Source: Cytobacillus oceanisediminis
Lineage (GTDB): Bacteria; Bacillota; Bacilli; Bacillales; Cytobacillaceae
Length of the DNA: 64,000 bases
Assembly: GCF_003182355.1 (NCBI RefSeq)
Contig: NZ_QGTW01000004.1
Location: 62,001 to 126,000 of the forward strand
Direction: 5' to 3'
The translations under genes were made by a program, and so were the position numbers. The notes under the pieces are model-generated. The model searched no databases, was not told the DNA's origin, and saw nothing but the letters and a program-made list of their open reading frames with translations. This document shows, one piece after another, positions 9,162 to 17,411 of the stretch. The number at the start of each line of letters is the position of its first letter. The first letter of the stretch is position 1.

Positions 9162-11153
9162 CTAATTCAGAATTCGATATAGGAATAGGGCAAACTGGAA
9201 ACGATTTAAGGATTCCTTCGGACGATAAGTGTTATCCGGGAAACCTTCTGTAATATCATTGGCCAATAATGTTGAGATGGAATAATATCCAAAGGTTTCA
9301 GGCGTAACATCTGTAAATGGAACTTTTTCGCTTCCGTTTAGCTTAAATGCTCTATGCAGAATGACTGCCATCTCTGCTCTTGTTAAATTGGAAGATAAAT
9401 CAAAGTAATTTTCGCTTTTTCCTACCATAATTCCTTGGCTGGCTACTGCTGCAATTTCTTTATAAAATTTATGATCTTTCGGAACATCACGGAAATCAGC
9501 ATCCTGAACATTTTCAGTGTTCAGTTTTAACGCTCTTGTCAAGAGAAGGGCAGCCTCCATTCTCGAAATGGTGGTATTAGGCCTGAAGGTTCCATCAGGA
9601 TACCCGGTTATGATCTGCTGGCTGGTTAATGCCGTGATTTCTTTGTGATATTTATACGAAGCCGGCACGTCCGAAAAGGCTGTTGCTTCTTCCGTTACAT
9701 TTATTGTGAACTTTTTGACTGCTTCTCCGTAGGATACAGTAATGACAGCTTGTCCAGGTTTCGATAATGTAACGGTATTGCCCTGAACCTCACCAAGTGT
9801 CGTGGTTACTTTCAATTTTGTCAGATCCTTAGGAAGAGGATTATAAAATTGATCTAAAACGCTCTTTAATTCAACAGAAACACTTGTTCCTGCTTTTAAC
9901 TCTCCGCTTTTCGAGAGAGCAGCATTGATATATTTAGGGTTGCCAATAGGCGCTGTGCTGATTACCTGAAGGGTGGATGAAACAGATCTTTCCCAGCCAT
10001 CTGAAGGACGATTAATCAGTGAGGCATACTCCTGTCCCTGTTTCCGTATGGCCATTGCAGTAGAGCCGCCTCCATCTAGATTGATGGCTTTATAGGCTCC
10101 TATTTTAATTAGATAGTTTGCAAATTCAGGGAGCGTCATACCTGCACTGTATCCCGATTGTCTTCCATCAACCGTAACCATGAAGACCTTTGTTTGTGTT
10201 TTATCAATAGCGATCGCAGTTCTTGGAGCACGTTCGCGGGCCCGAATGTTGTTAGGGTCCATATTTAGGCCATAAACTCCGTTGTTTACCAGCATAGGGC
10301 CGCTTGCCAGCATAAACTTGGAGTTTTGCCACTTTGAATCAATGCTAATATCAACCTGGACCGTTTCTCCTGGCCTTAACGATTTTAATGCTTCCTGCTT
10401 ATCGCCATGAGCAGACAAAATAAAGCCGTCTTCAGGGATTGTCGGCTCAGTCGTGTCTCCAAATGGTCTGATTGCCTGAACGGTTCCTGTTATGCGGTCA
10501 CCGAATGCCAAATCACGGTTTTTAGAAGCATTTGTAAAAATGACTTCATAGCCCCATTGGTTTGTTCCTGGGTCACGGGTAATGTTATCAGGAGTATATA
10601 AGATTAATTCATTAGCTTCACGAATTTTATTAATGCTTGTAATTTCTTTCGTGCTTCCAGAATGGGTCATCGTCACCTTCAGGCTGTAATCCTCGATTTG
10701 AGCTTTACCGCTTCCGTCTACACCAAAAGCAGCTGGCTTATTTACGTAATGCTCGCTCTCAAATTGAGTTAAACCGAGATTAACGAGCTTATTATTGTAC
10801 GAGATTAAGTACATCGGAAGTTTTGACTTCATATCAAAGAAAGATCCATTTATAGCACCGATAACCCGATGTCCTTCATAATGGTTTCTTTTGGCTTGTG
10901 CTGAAGTAGTGGCTAAAGTATTTAACGGATCAGGATATGACAGATCCAGTTGAGTATAAGTATCTGCTGTATTGATTTCTAGGAGATTGATAGCTTGCGG
11001 GTGTGTATTGATTACTTCCTGGCTATACTTATATTGAACTCCAGAGGAAATGGGGTATTGTTCCTTTGTTTCAGCGAATGCAGATTTTTGCGGGATAGTG
11101 AAAAGGGACAAAGACATTAAAAATATTAAAGCTTTCTTTCTTTTGTGTAACAA
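9162..11153 (-). CDS. SLH-anchored phosphodiester glycosidase-family protein
   Basis: This is a 663-residue surface protein. The signal peptide is about residues 1-27 (ends KSAFAET). The central region (about 60-410) matches the phosphodiester glycosidase/NAGPA-type domain, with GAINGSFFD, GPMLVNNGV, RAPRTAIAID, TVDGRQSGYSAG and NLDGGGSTAMAI. Such proteins cleave sugar phosphodiesters in bacterial walls or biofilms. A linker with a beta-sandwich (415-490) leads to three C-terminal SLH domains (about 493-663, for example FSDVPASYKYHKEI and FPDNTYRPKESLNRFQF). The start is TTG at 11151-11153: AAGGAGG lies 8 bases upstream and no ATG fits. A terminator separates it from the convergent gene at 8270. 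The precise substrate is unknown. Confidence 0.9.
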   Translation of the reverse strand: MLHKRKKALIFLMSLSLFTIPQKSAFAETKEQYPISSGVQYKYSQEVINTHPQAINLLEINTADTYTQLDLSYPDPLNTLATTSAQAKRNHYEGHRVIGAINGSFFDMKSKLPMYLISYNNKLVNLGLTQFESEHYVNKPAAFGVDGSGKAQIEDYSLKVTMTHSGSTKEITSINKIREANELILYTPDNITRDPGTNQWGYEVIFTNASKNRDLAFGDRITGTVQAIRPFGDTTEPTIPEDGFILSAHGDKQEALKSLRPGETVQVDISIDSKWQNSKFMLASGPMLVNNGVYGLNMDPNNIRARERAPRTAIAIDKTQTKVFMVTVDGRQSGYSAGMTLPEFANYLIKIGAYKAINLDGGGSTAMAIRKQGQEYASLINRPSDGWERSVSSTLQVISTAPIGNPKYINAALSKSGELKAGTSVSVELKSVLDQFYNPLPKDLTKLKVTTTLGEVQGNTVTLSKPGQAVITVSYGEAVKKFTINVTEEATAFSDVPASYKYHKEITALTSQQIITGYPDGTFRPNTTISRMEAALLLTRALKLNTENVQDADFRDVPKDHKFYKEIAAVASQGIMVGKSENYFDLSSNLTRAEMAVILHRAFKLNGSEKVPFTDVTPETFGYYSISTLLANDITEGFPDNTYRPKESLNRFQFALFLYRILN

Positions 11154-11277
11154 AGTTGGTGCCTCCTTAATATATATACCAAATATTAGAATACTTATAT
11201 ATTTCTACCATACTATGAATTAATTGTCGAACTATTAAATTTTGGTAAATATATTGTCGGAGAGTTACAGGCTTATA

Positions 11278-11310
11278 AAAAAACCATCCTATGGATAATA
11301 GGATGGTTTT
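11278..11310 (-). terminator. Bidirectional-looking terminator after the HlyD-like gene
   Basis: AAACCATCCT / AGGATGGTTT stem with a 9-base loop. The minus strand continues into a run of T (plus-strand AAAAAA at 11278). Confidence 0.85.
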
Positions 11311-11316
11311 GGAAGG

Positions 11317-12528
11317 TTATCTCGAAAGGAAGCCTCGCAGGATATATCTCCAATCCTTTTTGAAAGCTTCTTTTACTTTTTTCTTTTCCAATGCTTTTGG
11401 CTCCAATGTGGTCGTAAATAGGGAGCCTGTTTTCTGCTGAACATATTTTGCATTTTTTACCACAAATACTTCAGAGGTTAATCCTTCGAGAATCTCTACT
11501 TTATTTTCTTCTTTAATTCCCGTGTTCACGTTACGCTTTTCAAGCGTTCCGGAGGGGGTCAGTACATACAAATAAGAATTCTTTTTCGCTTTTTTGATGC
11601 TGTTTTTATGAACCAGAAGTGCGTTTGCAGATTCTCTTAATATGATGTCCATATTTACGTGATTTCCTGAATGCAGACCAGATTCATCTCCATTAAGCTG
11701 AATGAAGAACGGATAAAGTGTTTCATTTTCTAAATTCGGTTCGTTTTCAGGCATTTGAAGAATGTTCAGGATTTGTCCATCCCGTTTTTTCTCATCGTAA
11801 GGGCTTGAAATGGATACCTTCATGCCTTCAGTTACCTCGTGGATTTCCTCTTCATTTAAGGCTCCTTTAACAGAAGGGGTATTAGAGCTTATCGTCATAA
11901 CAGGATTATTGAGCGTTGGATTGATTTCTTTAACATAACCATCAAACTCGCTTTTCACTGTTAATACATCAAGTCTGTTATTGAGCTGCCCCAATTGCTC
12001 ATCCAGTTTGGAAGATTCATCCTCCAGCAGTTCCTGTTCCAGTTCCTTTTGAGAAATTTCTTTTTCAAGGGAATAGATTACGTCGAGATTTGGGTTGTCT
12101 TCATCCGCATCACTCTTTGCCTGAGCCAGTAAGCTTTCCAGGTCTCTAATATGTGATTCAACACTATCAGCTTTATTGTCTGCCTCGTTTTTCTCAGCCT
12201 CCAACCTGCTTACTTCCTGTTCAATTGAATGAGGTGAATACTCAAATAGGTCAGTTCCCTGCGAGATTTCATCACCAGGCTTTACTAGAAACTGATTAAA
12301 GGATCCTATTGCGTCGTCAAAATAAATCGGCATTTCTTCAGAGGGAGTAACCACTCCGGGTTTTTTTAGAACATTTTTTATTGGTCCAATTTGAACTTGC
12401 TGCCACTCTTCGACTCTTTCAATCTTTTCGATCTTACTGTCTTTTTTTTCAGTAAGATATAGATTACCTCCAACAAAAAGTGCAGATAAAAGGAAGAGGG
12501 TTATTTTTGCAGGTTTTTTCATATGCAT
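11317..12528 (-). CDS. HlyD/MFP-family membrane fusion (efflux adaptor) protein
   Basis: This 403-residue protein has one N-terminal membrane anchor (about 6-24) and an extracytoplasmic region. A short biotinyl-lipoyl-like half (PIYFDDAIGSFNQFLVKPGD) is followed by a long coiled coil (about 105-190, rich in Glu/Leu/Lys/Asp), the return strand (VKSEFDGYVKEINP) and a beta-barrel. This is the layout of HlyD/YknX-type adaptors. The start follows AAGGTGG. It is 12 bases downstream of a Yip1-like membrane gene on the same strand, resembling yknW-yknX of B. subtilis, but no ABC ATPase or permease follows within this transcription unit. Cargo is unknown. Confidence 0.85.
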   Translation of the reverse strand: MHMKKPAKITLFLLSALFVGGNLYLTEKKDSKIEKIERVEEWQQVQIGPIKNVLKKPGVVTPSEEMPIYFDDAIGSFNQFLVKPGDEISQGTDLFEYSPHSIEQEVSRLEAEKNEADNKADSVESHIRDLESLLAQAKSDADEDNPNLDVIYSLEKEISQKELEQELLEDESSKLDEQLGQLNNRLDVLTVKSEFDGYVKEINPTLNNPVMTISSNTPSVKGALNEEEIHEVTEGMKVSISSPYDEKKRDGQILNILQMPENEPNLENETLYPFFIQLNGDESGLHSGNHVNMDIILRESANALLVHKNSIKKAKKNSYLYVLTPSGTLEKRNVNTGIKEENKVEILEGLTSEVFVVKNAKYVQQKTGSLFTTTLEPKALEKKKVKEAFKKDWRYILRGFLSR

Positions 12529-12540
12529 GTGGCCACCACC

Positions 12541-13203
12541 TTAAATCAGCCTTTCTATTTCAATATAATCAAGAAGGGTGGATACAATCAGCAGAAATGC
12601 ATGCAGCCCCAGAATTAATAAAAATAAAACCCATCGTCTTTTTTCCGATAATCTTGTTAAGTAGATGTATTGCAAATAAATTACCCAAAAATGAAAAAGT
12701 GATATAGTTCCGAAAAATATGATGAGAAAGTTTTTCTCAGTCAGATATTGTGTTAAAACTCCAAATGAAAATGGGGAAGAGAATTGATCAATCCCAATGG
12801 TTAACGCCAAGAGGGAAACTAAAACCTTTTCTATTAATAAAACAGTAAATGCAAACATTTGAATGGCAGCTAATTTTTTATAATCTATTTCCGTAACGGT
12901 CCAGAAAAAGAGTGCAGGAAATAATAAATAAAATAGACAGAAAATGATTCCCCAAACTGTCTCTCCTAAAATAAATAAAAGCTTTTTCGCCTCGAATTCA
13001 CTGCTTGGCAGGCTTGTGAGCTCTTTTGATAAAATCTCGTTTCCAAGCCCAAGGCTGGAACCTAAAAGATAGATTAAACCGCTGAATAAAACCAATAAGA
13101 TAAGCCTCGGCCAAAACCTTGGAATTGCTTCAGCTTGCTTTAATTGATGTGAGGAGTATGACGGGAAAAAGATCCCTTTAAGCAGCCGAAATCGATAGTA
13201 CAT
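12541..13203 (-). CDS. Yip1/YknW-like five- to six-span membrane protein
   Basis: This is a 220-residue integral membrane protein with hydrophobic segments at about 32-50, 72-98, 110-135, 158-176 and 192-212. The overall pattern and the pairing with a HlyD-like adaptor recall B. subtilis YknW, a Yip1-family protein that helps assemble the YknXYZ transporter. The assignment to Yip1 is by topology and context rather than a decisive motif. GGAGG lies 7 bases before the ATG. It is the first gene of a two-gene operon and lies immediately downstream, on the same strand, of the PlcR-like regulator, separated by a terminator. Confidence 0.6.
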   Translation of the reverse strand: MYYRFRLLKGIFFPSYSSHQLKQAEAIPRFWPRLILLVLFSGLIYLLGSSLGLGNEILSKELTSLPSSEFEAKKLLFILGETVWGIIFCLFYLLFPALFFWTVTEIDYKKLAAIQMFAFTVLLIEKVLVSLLALTIGIDQFSSPFSFGVLTQYLTEKNFLIIFFGTISLFHFWVIYLQYIYLTRLSEKRRWVLFLLILGLHAFLLIVSTLLDYIEIERLI

Positions 13204-13381
13204 ATAAATCCTCCAAATGATTTTAATAGCAACAAATATTATTTTAACTCAACTTGAAATAAAAACCAAAAATTTAAATATCATACTTTTAATTTCCAAA
13301 TATCTCAAATGAAGTAGATTTTACTTAAATTATAGATTAAAACCCAAAATATTAAAGAATGTTTTTTCTGGTAAAATATAG

Positions 13382-13412
13382 TGAAAACCTTGCCTTAATC
13401 GGCAAGGTTTTC
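13382..13412 (-). terminator. Terminator after the PlcR-like regulator
   Basis: GAAAACCTTGCC / GGCAAGGTTTTC perfect stem with a 6-base loop directly beyond the stop at 13414. It ends the regulator transcript. Confidence 0.9.
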
Positions 13413-13413
13413 A

Positions 13414-14280
13414 TTACCACTTCGCAATTTTACTTTTTATAAAGGAAGTATACTTGTCATCCATTTGAAGCTCAAAAATAATAAGTGATTTTTCCATATA
13501 GGATTTCGCACGATTGATTTCTTTTAACAGCTCGTAATTATAGCCAATATGGTAATGGAGTTCAGCAAGAAGAAATAAGTCTTCTTTCTCTATACACCAA
13601 TCGATTGCTTCCTTACAATAAGTTATAGAACGATTAAACCGGCCAAGCCTTGTTAGAACTCTAGCGATATTATAGAACAATCTGCTTTTGATTGAGCCAT
13701 CCTGAATGTGTGGCAGATACTGGAGCTGTTCATGCGCAAATTCATAAACCTCCAGGGCAGTTTCAAGCTGGCCTTCCTCGAAGAAAACGATTCCCTTACT
13801 TATGATTATTTCTAGCTCGCGTTCCGTCCATATTTTATCGTGAGTGAGATTAATCGCTTCTTCAAAATGGGAAAGAGCTTTCTTCACATTATTGGTCATA
13901 TGGTAAACATAAATTCCTTTATGCCATAACAAGATTTGAAGATTCCTTCTGTTTTGGGAAAATAATGGATTCTTTTCTTCTGTTTTTACAATTTGTTTTA
14001 CTTCCTCATAATCAAGTTTTCTTCTTGCAATTACAAGCTGTCTGCTGACCTCTTTAACATAATCAAGCCGAGGCGTTGTTCCAATATCAAAAAAGTAGTT
14101 GACATCAACCCCCAAGCGCTGGGATATTAGATAAAGAGTTGAAGCATAGGGATAGACATCGCCCTTTTCGATTTTGCTTATTTGCGCCTGGGTACAAATC
14201 CCTGCGGCAAGCTCTTTCTGCGATAGTCCTAAAAGCTTTCTTAATTCTTTAATCTTTCCCCCAATAGCTGAAAAGTCCAT
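13414..14280 (-). CDS. PlcR-like RRNPP-family quorum-sensing regulator (HTH + TPR)
   Basis: This 288-residue cytoplasmic transcription factor has the size of PlcR (285). Residues 6-62 form an XRE-type HTH (KIKELRKLLGLSQKELA, then QAQISKIEKGDVYP); the VYP that follows the recognition helix is also found in PlcR. Residues about 70-288 form helical TPR-like repeats (for example KALSHFEEAINLTHDK, AKSYMEKSLIIFELQ), the fold that binds short imported signal peptides in the RRNPP family. A divergent gene 184 bases away encodes a 42-residue exported peptide ending ELPSMH, similar to the PapR end DLPFEH. I infer a cognate receptor-pheromone pair. A GGGGTGGG site precedes the ATG. Target genes are unknown; the HlyD/Yip1 operon lies downstream. 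Confidence 0.88.
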   Translation of the reverse strand: MDFSAIGGKIKELRKLLGLSQKELAAGICTQAQISKIEKGDVYPYASTLYLISQRLGVDVNYFFDIGTTPRLDYVKEVSRQLVIARRKLDYEEVKQIVKTEEKNPLFSQNRRNLQILLWHKGIYVYHMTNNVKKALSHFEEAINLTHDKIWTERELEIIISKGIVFFEEGQLETALEVYEFAHEQLQYLPHIQDGSIKSRLFYNIARVLTRLGRFNRSITYCKEAIDWCIEKEDLFLLAELHYHIGYNYELLKEINRAKSYMEKSLIIFELQMDDKYTSFIKSKIAKW

Positions 14281-14397
14281 GTTCCCACCCCAATCGATAT
14301 ATTCCTAAAGTTATAATTGTACAAAATAATGAAAGAAAAGAGCTGAAAAACCAGGAAAAACTAGGCTCTACTGTCTCTCATCGCCTCTCAGCGCTTT

Positions 14398-14425
14398 TTG
14401 ATATTATGTTTAAATAAAATTAAAT
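14398..14425 (+). promoter_or_regulatory. Candidate promoter of the PapR-like peptide gene
   Basis: TTGATA (14398-14403), 16-base spacer, TTAAAT (14420-14425), about 40 bases before the peptide start. The -10 is imperfect. I found no exact PlcR box (TATG-N-A-N4-T-N-CATA) in the 184-base divergent region. Confidence 0.35.
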
Positions 14426-14464
14426 GATTTGAAAAATATTGAAAAAGGTATAGGAGGTAACGCT

Positions 14465-14593
14465 ATGAAAAAACGTATTATTGCCATTATTGCTGCATTC
14501 ACTTTAATTCTGACTGCTGGAGCTGGAGTAGGAGCTGCTGCAGGTAATGGAAATGGCGGAATTCAAACATTAGAACTTCCTTCCATGCACTAA
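14465..14593 (+). CDS. PapR-like secreted signal-peptide precursor (42 aa)
   Basis: This small gene has a near-perfect AGGAGGT site 6 bases before ATG. The product has a basic start (MKKRII), a hydrophobic core (AIIAAFTLILTAG) and a small-residue region (GVGAAAGNGNGG) that could be cleaved by signal peptidase, and it ends TLELPSMH. This pre-pro-peptide layout is that of PapR, whose active C-terminal heptapeptide (such as SDLPFEH) binds PlcR after re-import. Here acidic-Leu-Pro-x-x-His is kept. The gene is divergent from a PlcR-like receptor and has its own terminator. In PlcR/PapR loci of the B. cereus group papR lies downstream in the same direction, so this arrangement differs. The function is inferred; expression has not been shown. 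Confidence 0.75.
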   Translation: MKKRIIAIIAAFTLILTAGAGVGAAAGNGNGGIQTLELPSMH

Positions 14594-14654
14594 GTTTGAT
14601 ACTTAAGAACTAGTTTATCGGTTTTACGAACAATATCTTAAATCTCCAATTTTA

Positions 14655-14682
14655 GCATCCTGGCGACAGGATGCCTTTTTTT
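14655..14682 (+). terminator. Terminator of the peptide gene
   Basis: GCATCCTG / CAGGATGC stem with tetraloop GCGA followed by CTTTTTTT, 61 bases after the stop. It supports a short dedicated transcript. Confidence 0.9.
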
Positions 14683-14878
14683 ATCTATATAAATGAATAT
14701 ACTAGAAAGTTTGGAAATTTTAAACCAAAAAATATGCTTATAGTTATATTTTTTAAGGTGTCGATGCAGTTAAGGTCAAAATTAAGGGCAAAAGGGAGAT
14801 AATAGGCTTAAATAAGCAAATTCAGATAACTTAAAATCCTGTTATAGTATGGGTAAATCCTACTGAAAGAGGTGTCCA

Positions 14879-15208
14879 ATGAATAAAGATCTTGAAATGA
14901 GAATTTTGCCGTCTTTTTGTGATAAGGAATGCTCCATCATCTTTTCGTTTTATTTTAATACGGAAAAGCAAAAAATAGGTGAAGCCGTCATTTGTACTTG
15001 GTCTGAAGGATATCATCAAGAGGATTTAGACTTAGGGGCAGAAAGAAACGACTCGCTTTGTAAAAGAATTGCGTTAATTAAAGAGTTTGAAGTGATAGAG
15101 GAATATAAGAAACGTTCTTTTCAGAAGATGATCGAGTTTTTAAAGGTTATTGGCATTCAGAATTATGTATTTAAAAAGCAGATCCAAGAGTTCAGCTTGA
15201 ACCGTTAA
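14879..15208 (+). CDS. Hypothetical protein of 109 residues
   Basis: A soluble, charged protein without signal peptide or membrane segments. GAGGTG lies 5 bases before the ATG, a TATAGTAT -10-like sequence lies at about 14842, and a terminator follows, so it looks like a real monocistronic gene. The N-terminal half is predicted to be beta-rich (for example SIIFSFYFNTEKQ), the C-terminal half helical (EFEVIEEYKKRSFQKMIEFL). I do not recognise the family and assign no function. Confidence 0.65.
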   Translation: MNKDLEMRILPSFCDKECSIIFSFYFNTEKQKIGEAVICTWSEGYHQEDLDLGAERNDSLCKRIALIKEFEVIEEYKKRSFQKMIEFLKVIGIQNYVFKKQIQEFSLNR

Positions 15209-15215
15209 AACGAAA

Positions 15216-15250
15216 AATCGTCCACTCTTTGAAGAGAGGACGATTGTTTT
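15216..15250 (+). terminator. Terminator between convergent genes
   Basis: AATCGTCC / GGACGATT stem followed by GTTTTAT, between the hypothetical gene and the LCP gene. Confidence 0.85.
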
Positions 15251-15260
15251 ATAAGTGCCT

Positions 15261-16280
15261 TTATGGTGTACCGCTTTCGGTATTTGAGCCAGTTAGTGAT
15301 TGATTGGCAAGGTCAAGATGGTCTTTTAACGTGATTTTAATATCTTCAAGGCCGGCATCGTCCAGCTGATAATAGTAAATCCCGTTAATGTAGCTATCCT
15401 GGCCAGGGAGGTTTAAGGTTTCAACGCTTAGGCCCGTTCCGGCTGTTGCATAATCAATAAATGACTTCATTTCACTGAAGGAAAGATCGGTTTTCATATT
15501 ATCCCCAACAGCTTCAATCACGTCCGAATACCTTGTAACAGACTTAACGGATACAGCTTTGTTCATAATTGCTTTTAGAATTTCCTGCTGTCTTTTCCCG
15601 CGCTCGATGTCATTATCAAGCTTTCGTGTCCTGGCTAAAGCAAGTGCTTCTTCACCGTTAAGCTCCTGAATGCCCGGCTCAAGATTAATCGCGTTGGCTC
15701 TATCCTGTGAATCCTGTTCACTTAAAGCATATGGCACTTCTGCTTCTATGCCGCCAAGTGCATCGACAATGTCTATAAAAGCATTGAAGTTCATATTCAC
15801 ATAGTAATCTACCGGTATGTCAAATAGTTCCTCAACTGTTTCGATTGTGGAAGCAATGCCGCCTTTTCCATAAGCATGATTAATTTTATCATCATAGCCC
15901 TTATTAGGGATATACACATAAGAATCACGCGGGATACTAAGCAGCTTAACAGATTTCTGCTTATCATTAAAGGTTGCCAGCATCAGGGCATCTGTCCGGG
16001 AGGCATCACTGAAGTTCCTTTTGTCGCTGTCGTCTATTCCGGCAAATAGGATCGAAATATTGTCTATATGTGGGTCTGCTTTCGTTTCCCTTTTGGAGGA
16101 CTCTCTTTCAATTGGAACGTATGACTCATCCATGACGGACTGGGCTTTATTATATAAAAATGCCCCGTAGGAAATCGTACTCACCAAGAGTATGAGGATA
16201 GGAAGCATTACCCATAAAAAAATTCTTCTGCGGCTTCTATTCTTTTTTTGAGTTTTCATTTGCTGTCTGGAGTTAGACAT
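15261..16280 (-). CDS. tagU: LytR-CpsA-Psr (LCP) family wall-polymer ligase
   Basis: This 339-residue membrane-anchored enzyme attaches wall teichoic acid or similar polymers from the undecaprenyl carrier to peptidoglycan. A basic cytoplasmic start (about 1-22) is followed by one membrane helix (24-45) and an external LCP domain. Motifs are SRTDALMLATF, SIPRDSYVYIP, KINHAYGKGG and ARTRKLDNDIERGKRQQE, holding the Arg and Asp residues that bind the pyrophosphate carrier and metal. B. subtilis has three such paralogues (TagT, TagU, TagV). The position beside yvyE and degSU matches that region, but which paralogue this is cannot be decided, so the symbol is tentative. Confidence 0.9.
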   Translation of the reverse strand: MSNSRQQMKTQKKNRSRRRIFLWVMLPILILLVSTISYGAFLYNKAQSVMDESYVPIERESSKRETKADPHIDNISILFAGIDDSDKRNFSDASRTDALMLATFNDKQKSVKLLSIPRDSYVYIPNKGYDDKINHAYGKGGIASTIETVEELFDIPVDYYVNMNFNAFIDIVDALGGIEAEVPYALSEQDSQDRANAINLEPGIQELNGEEALALARTRKLDNDIERGKRQQEILKAIMNKAVSVKSVTRYSDVIEAVGDNMKTDLSFSEMKSFIDYATAGTGLSVETLNLPGQDSYINGIYYYQLDDAGLEDIKITLKDHLDLANQSLTGSNTESGTP

Positions 16281-16374
16281 TGGTTATCTCCTTAGAAAAT
16301 TAAAATGGGAAAAAATTCACATTTAACACATTCAATATTTTAACCTTTTTTAAAGAATTCGTAAATTTCTTTTT

Positions 16375-17007
16375 TTATATGTCGCTTTCAAGGTAAAGCA
16401 TTTTACCTTCAGATATTTTAGCCTGACCATTTGTAAGTTCGGTCATCCAATCGTTGAAGGTCTGAATTTGAGCTTTTTCAACGTAGGTTTCTACCTCGAC
16501 CAGGTCAAGATAGTGAATTTCTTTGATGGCATAGACAGAAGACCGAAGCTCATTTTCGAGCTTGCCAAGCCAGGTATAGTCAACCTTGGTGTGTATGACC
16601 TTCATTAGTTTTCGTTCAACAATGCCTGTTGCTTCAATTCCTTCTGAAGTGGCTTTGCCATAAGCACGGATTAGGCCGCCTGCACCTAATTTTATTCCGC
16701 CGAAGTACCTGGTTATGACAGCTACTGTATCTTTTAGCTGCTTTTTTTTCAAAACTTCGAGGATCGGGACACCTGCAGTACCGCTGGGCTCACCATCATC
16801 ATTCGCTTTTTGAATCTGGTCATTTTCTCCGATCAGGTAAGCTGAGCAGTTATGGGTTGCGTCCCGATGTTTTTTCTTGATTTTTTGAATGAATTCCTGG
16901 GCTTCTTCTTCAGATTCGGCACGGGATATATATGCAATAAACCTGGATTTTTGGATGTTGATTTCATGTTCGCCATAGCCTTTAACTGTATAGTAGCGTG
17001 ACAGCAT
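16375..17007 (-). CDS. yvyE: YigZ/IMPACT-family protein YvyE
   Basis: A 210-residue cytoplasmic protein of the YigZ/IMPACT family. The N-terminal UPF0029 domain holds KKHRDATHNCSAYLIG, ANDDGEPSGTAGVPILEVL and VITRYFGGIKLGAGGLIRAY, the family signatures. A small C-terminal ferredoxin-like domain follows (about 140-205). Eukaryotic IMPACT affects translation control; the bacterial role is not settled. Divergent from degS, exactly as in B. subtilis, which supports the identity. Confidence 0.93.
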   Translation of the reverse strand: MLSRYYTVKGYGEHEINIQKSRFIAYISRAESEEEAQEFIQKIKKKHRDATHNCSAYLIGENDQIQKANDDGEPSGTAGVPILEVLKKKQLKDTVAVITRYFGGIKLGAGGLIRAYGKATSEGIEATGIVERKLMKVIHTKVDYTWLGKLENELRSSVYAIKEIHYLDLVEVETYVEKAQIQTFNDWMTELTNGQAKISEGKMLYLESDI

Positions 17008-17411
17008 ATGACCACTCCTTTTGATACTTAATATTGTTACTTAAATTATGACATGTTTACTTATAATTCGACAGTTTAAAATTTCAATTGATTGTAATGA
17101 AACTTTAATATTGGTAACTTTTTCGCATGTTATAATGAAAAATATTCTGATAGAGTAATTTTCATTATTGCAATATAATTTCTAGTTCTAAAAGTAGTAT
17201 TCTAATTTGAAAAATATTTTATATAGTAGGTAGGTTTCACTATTTATTATATAGGATATAAGACATAGGTGCATCTGATGAAACTGTGTCTTTTTACCGA
17301 ATTTATGATGTTTTGGTATAGTTTTCTTGCACAGGTGATAGTATCCTTCTGTTATTCGCGATAAAATGGGGGTTACATAGTATAAAGGCTGTCATATGTT
17401 GGAGGATTCTA
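17008..17411. other. Divergent intergenic region yvyE/degS
   Basis: About 400 AT-rich bases without a gene. It should contain both promoters. The only plus-strand candidate found is listed separately. No riboswitch or repeat was recognised. Confidence 0.6.
17327..17355 (+). promoter_or_regulatory. Candidate degS promoter
   Basis: TTGCAC, 17-base spacer, TGTTAT, ending about 55 bases before the degS start. Both boxes are only partial matches to sigma-A. Confidence 0.35.

Noticed and set aside
14281..14464. PlcR box in the regulator/peptide intergenic region
   Set aside because: TATGTTTAAATAAAAT at 14405 begins like the box but lacks the conserved A, T and CATA positions.
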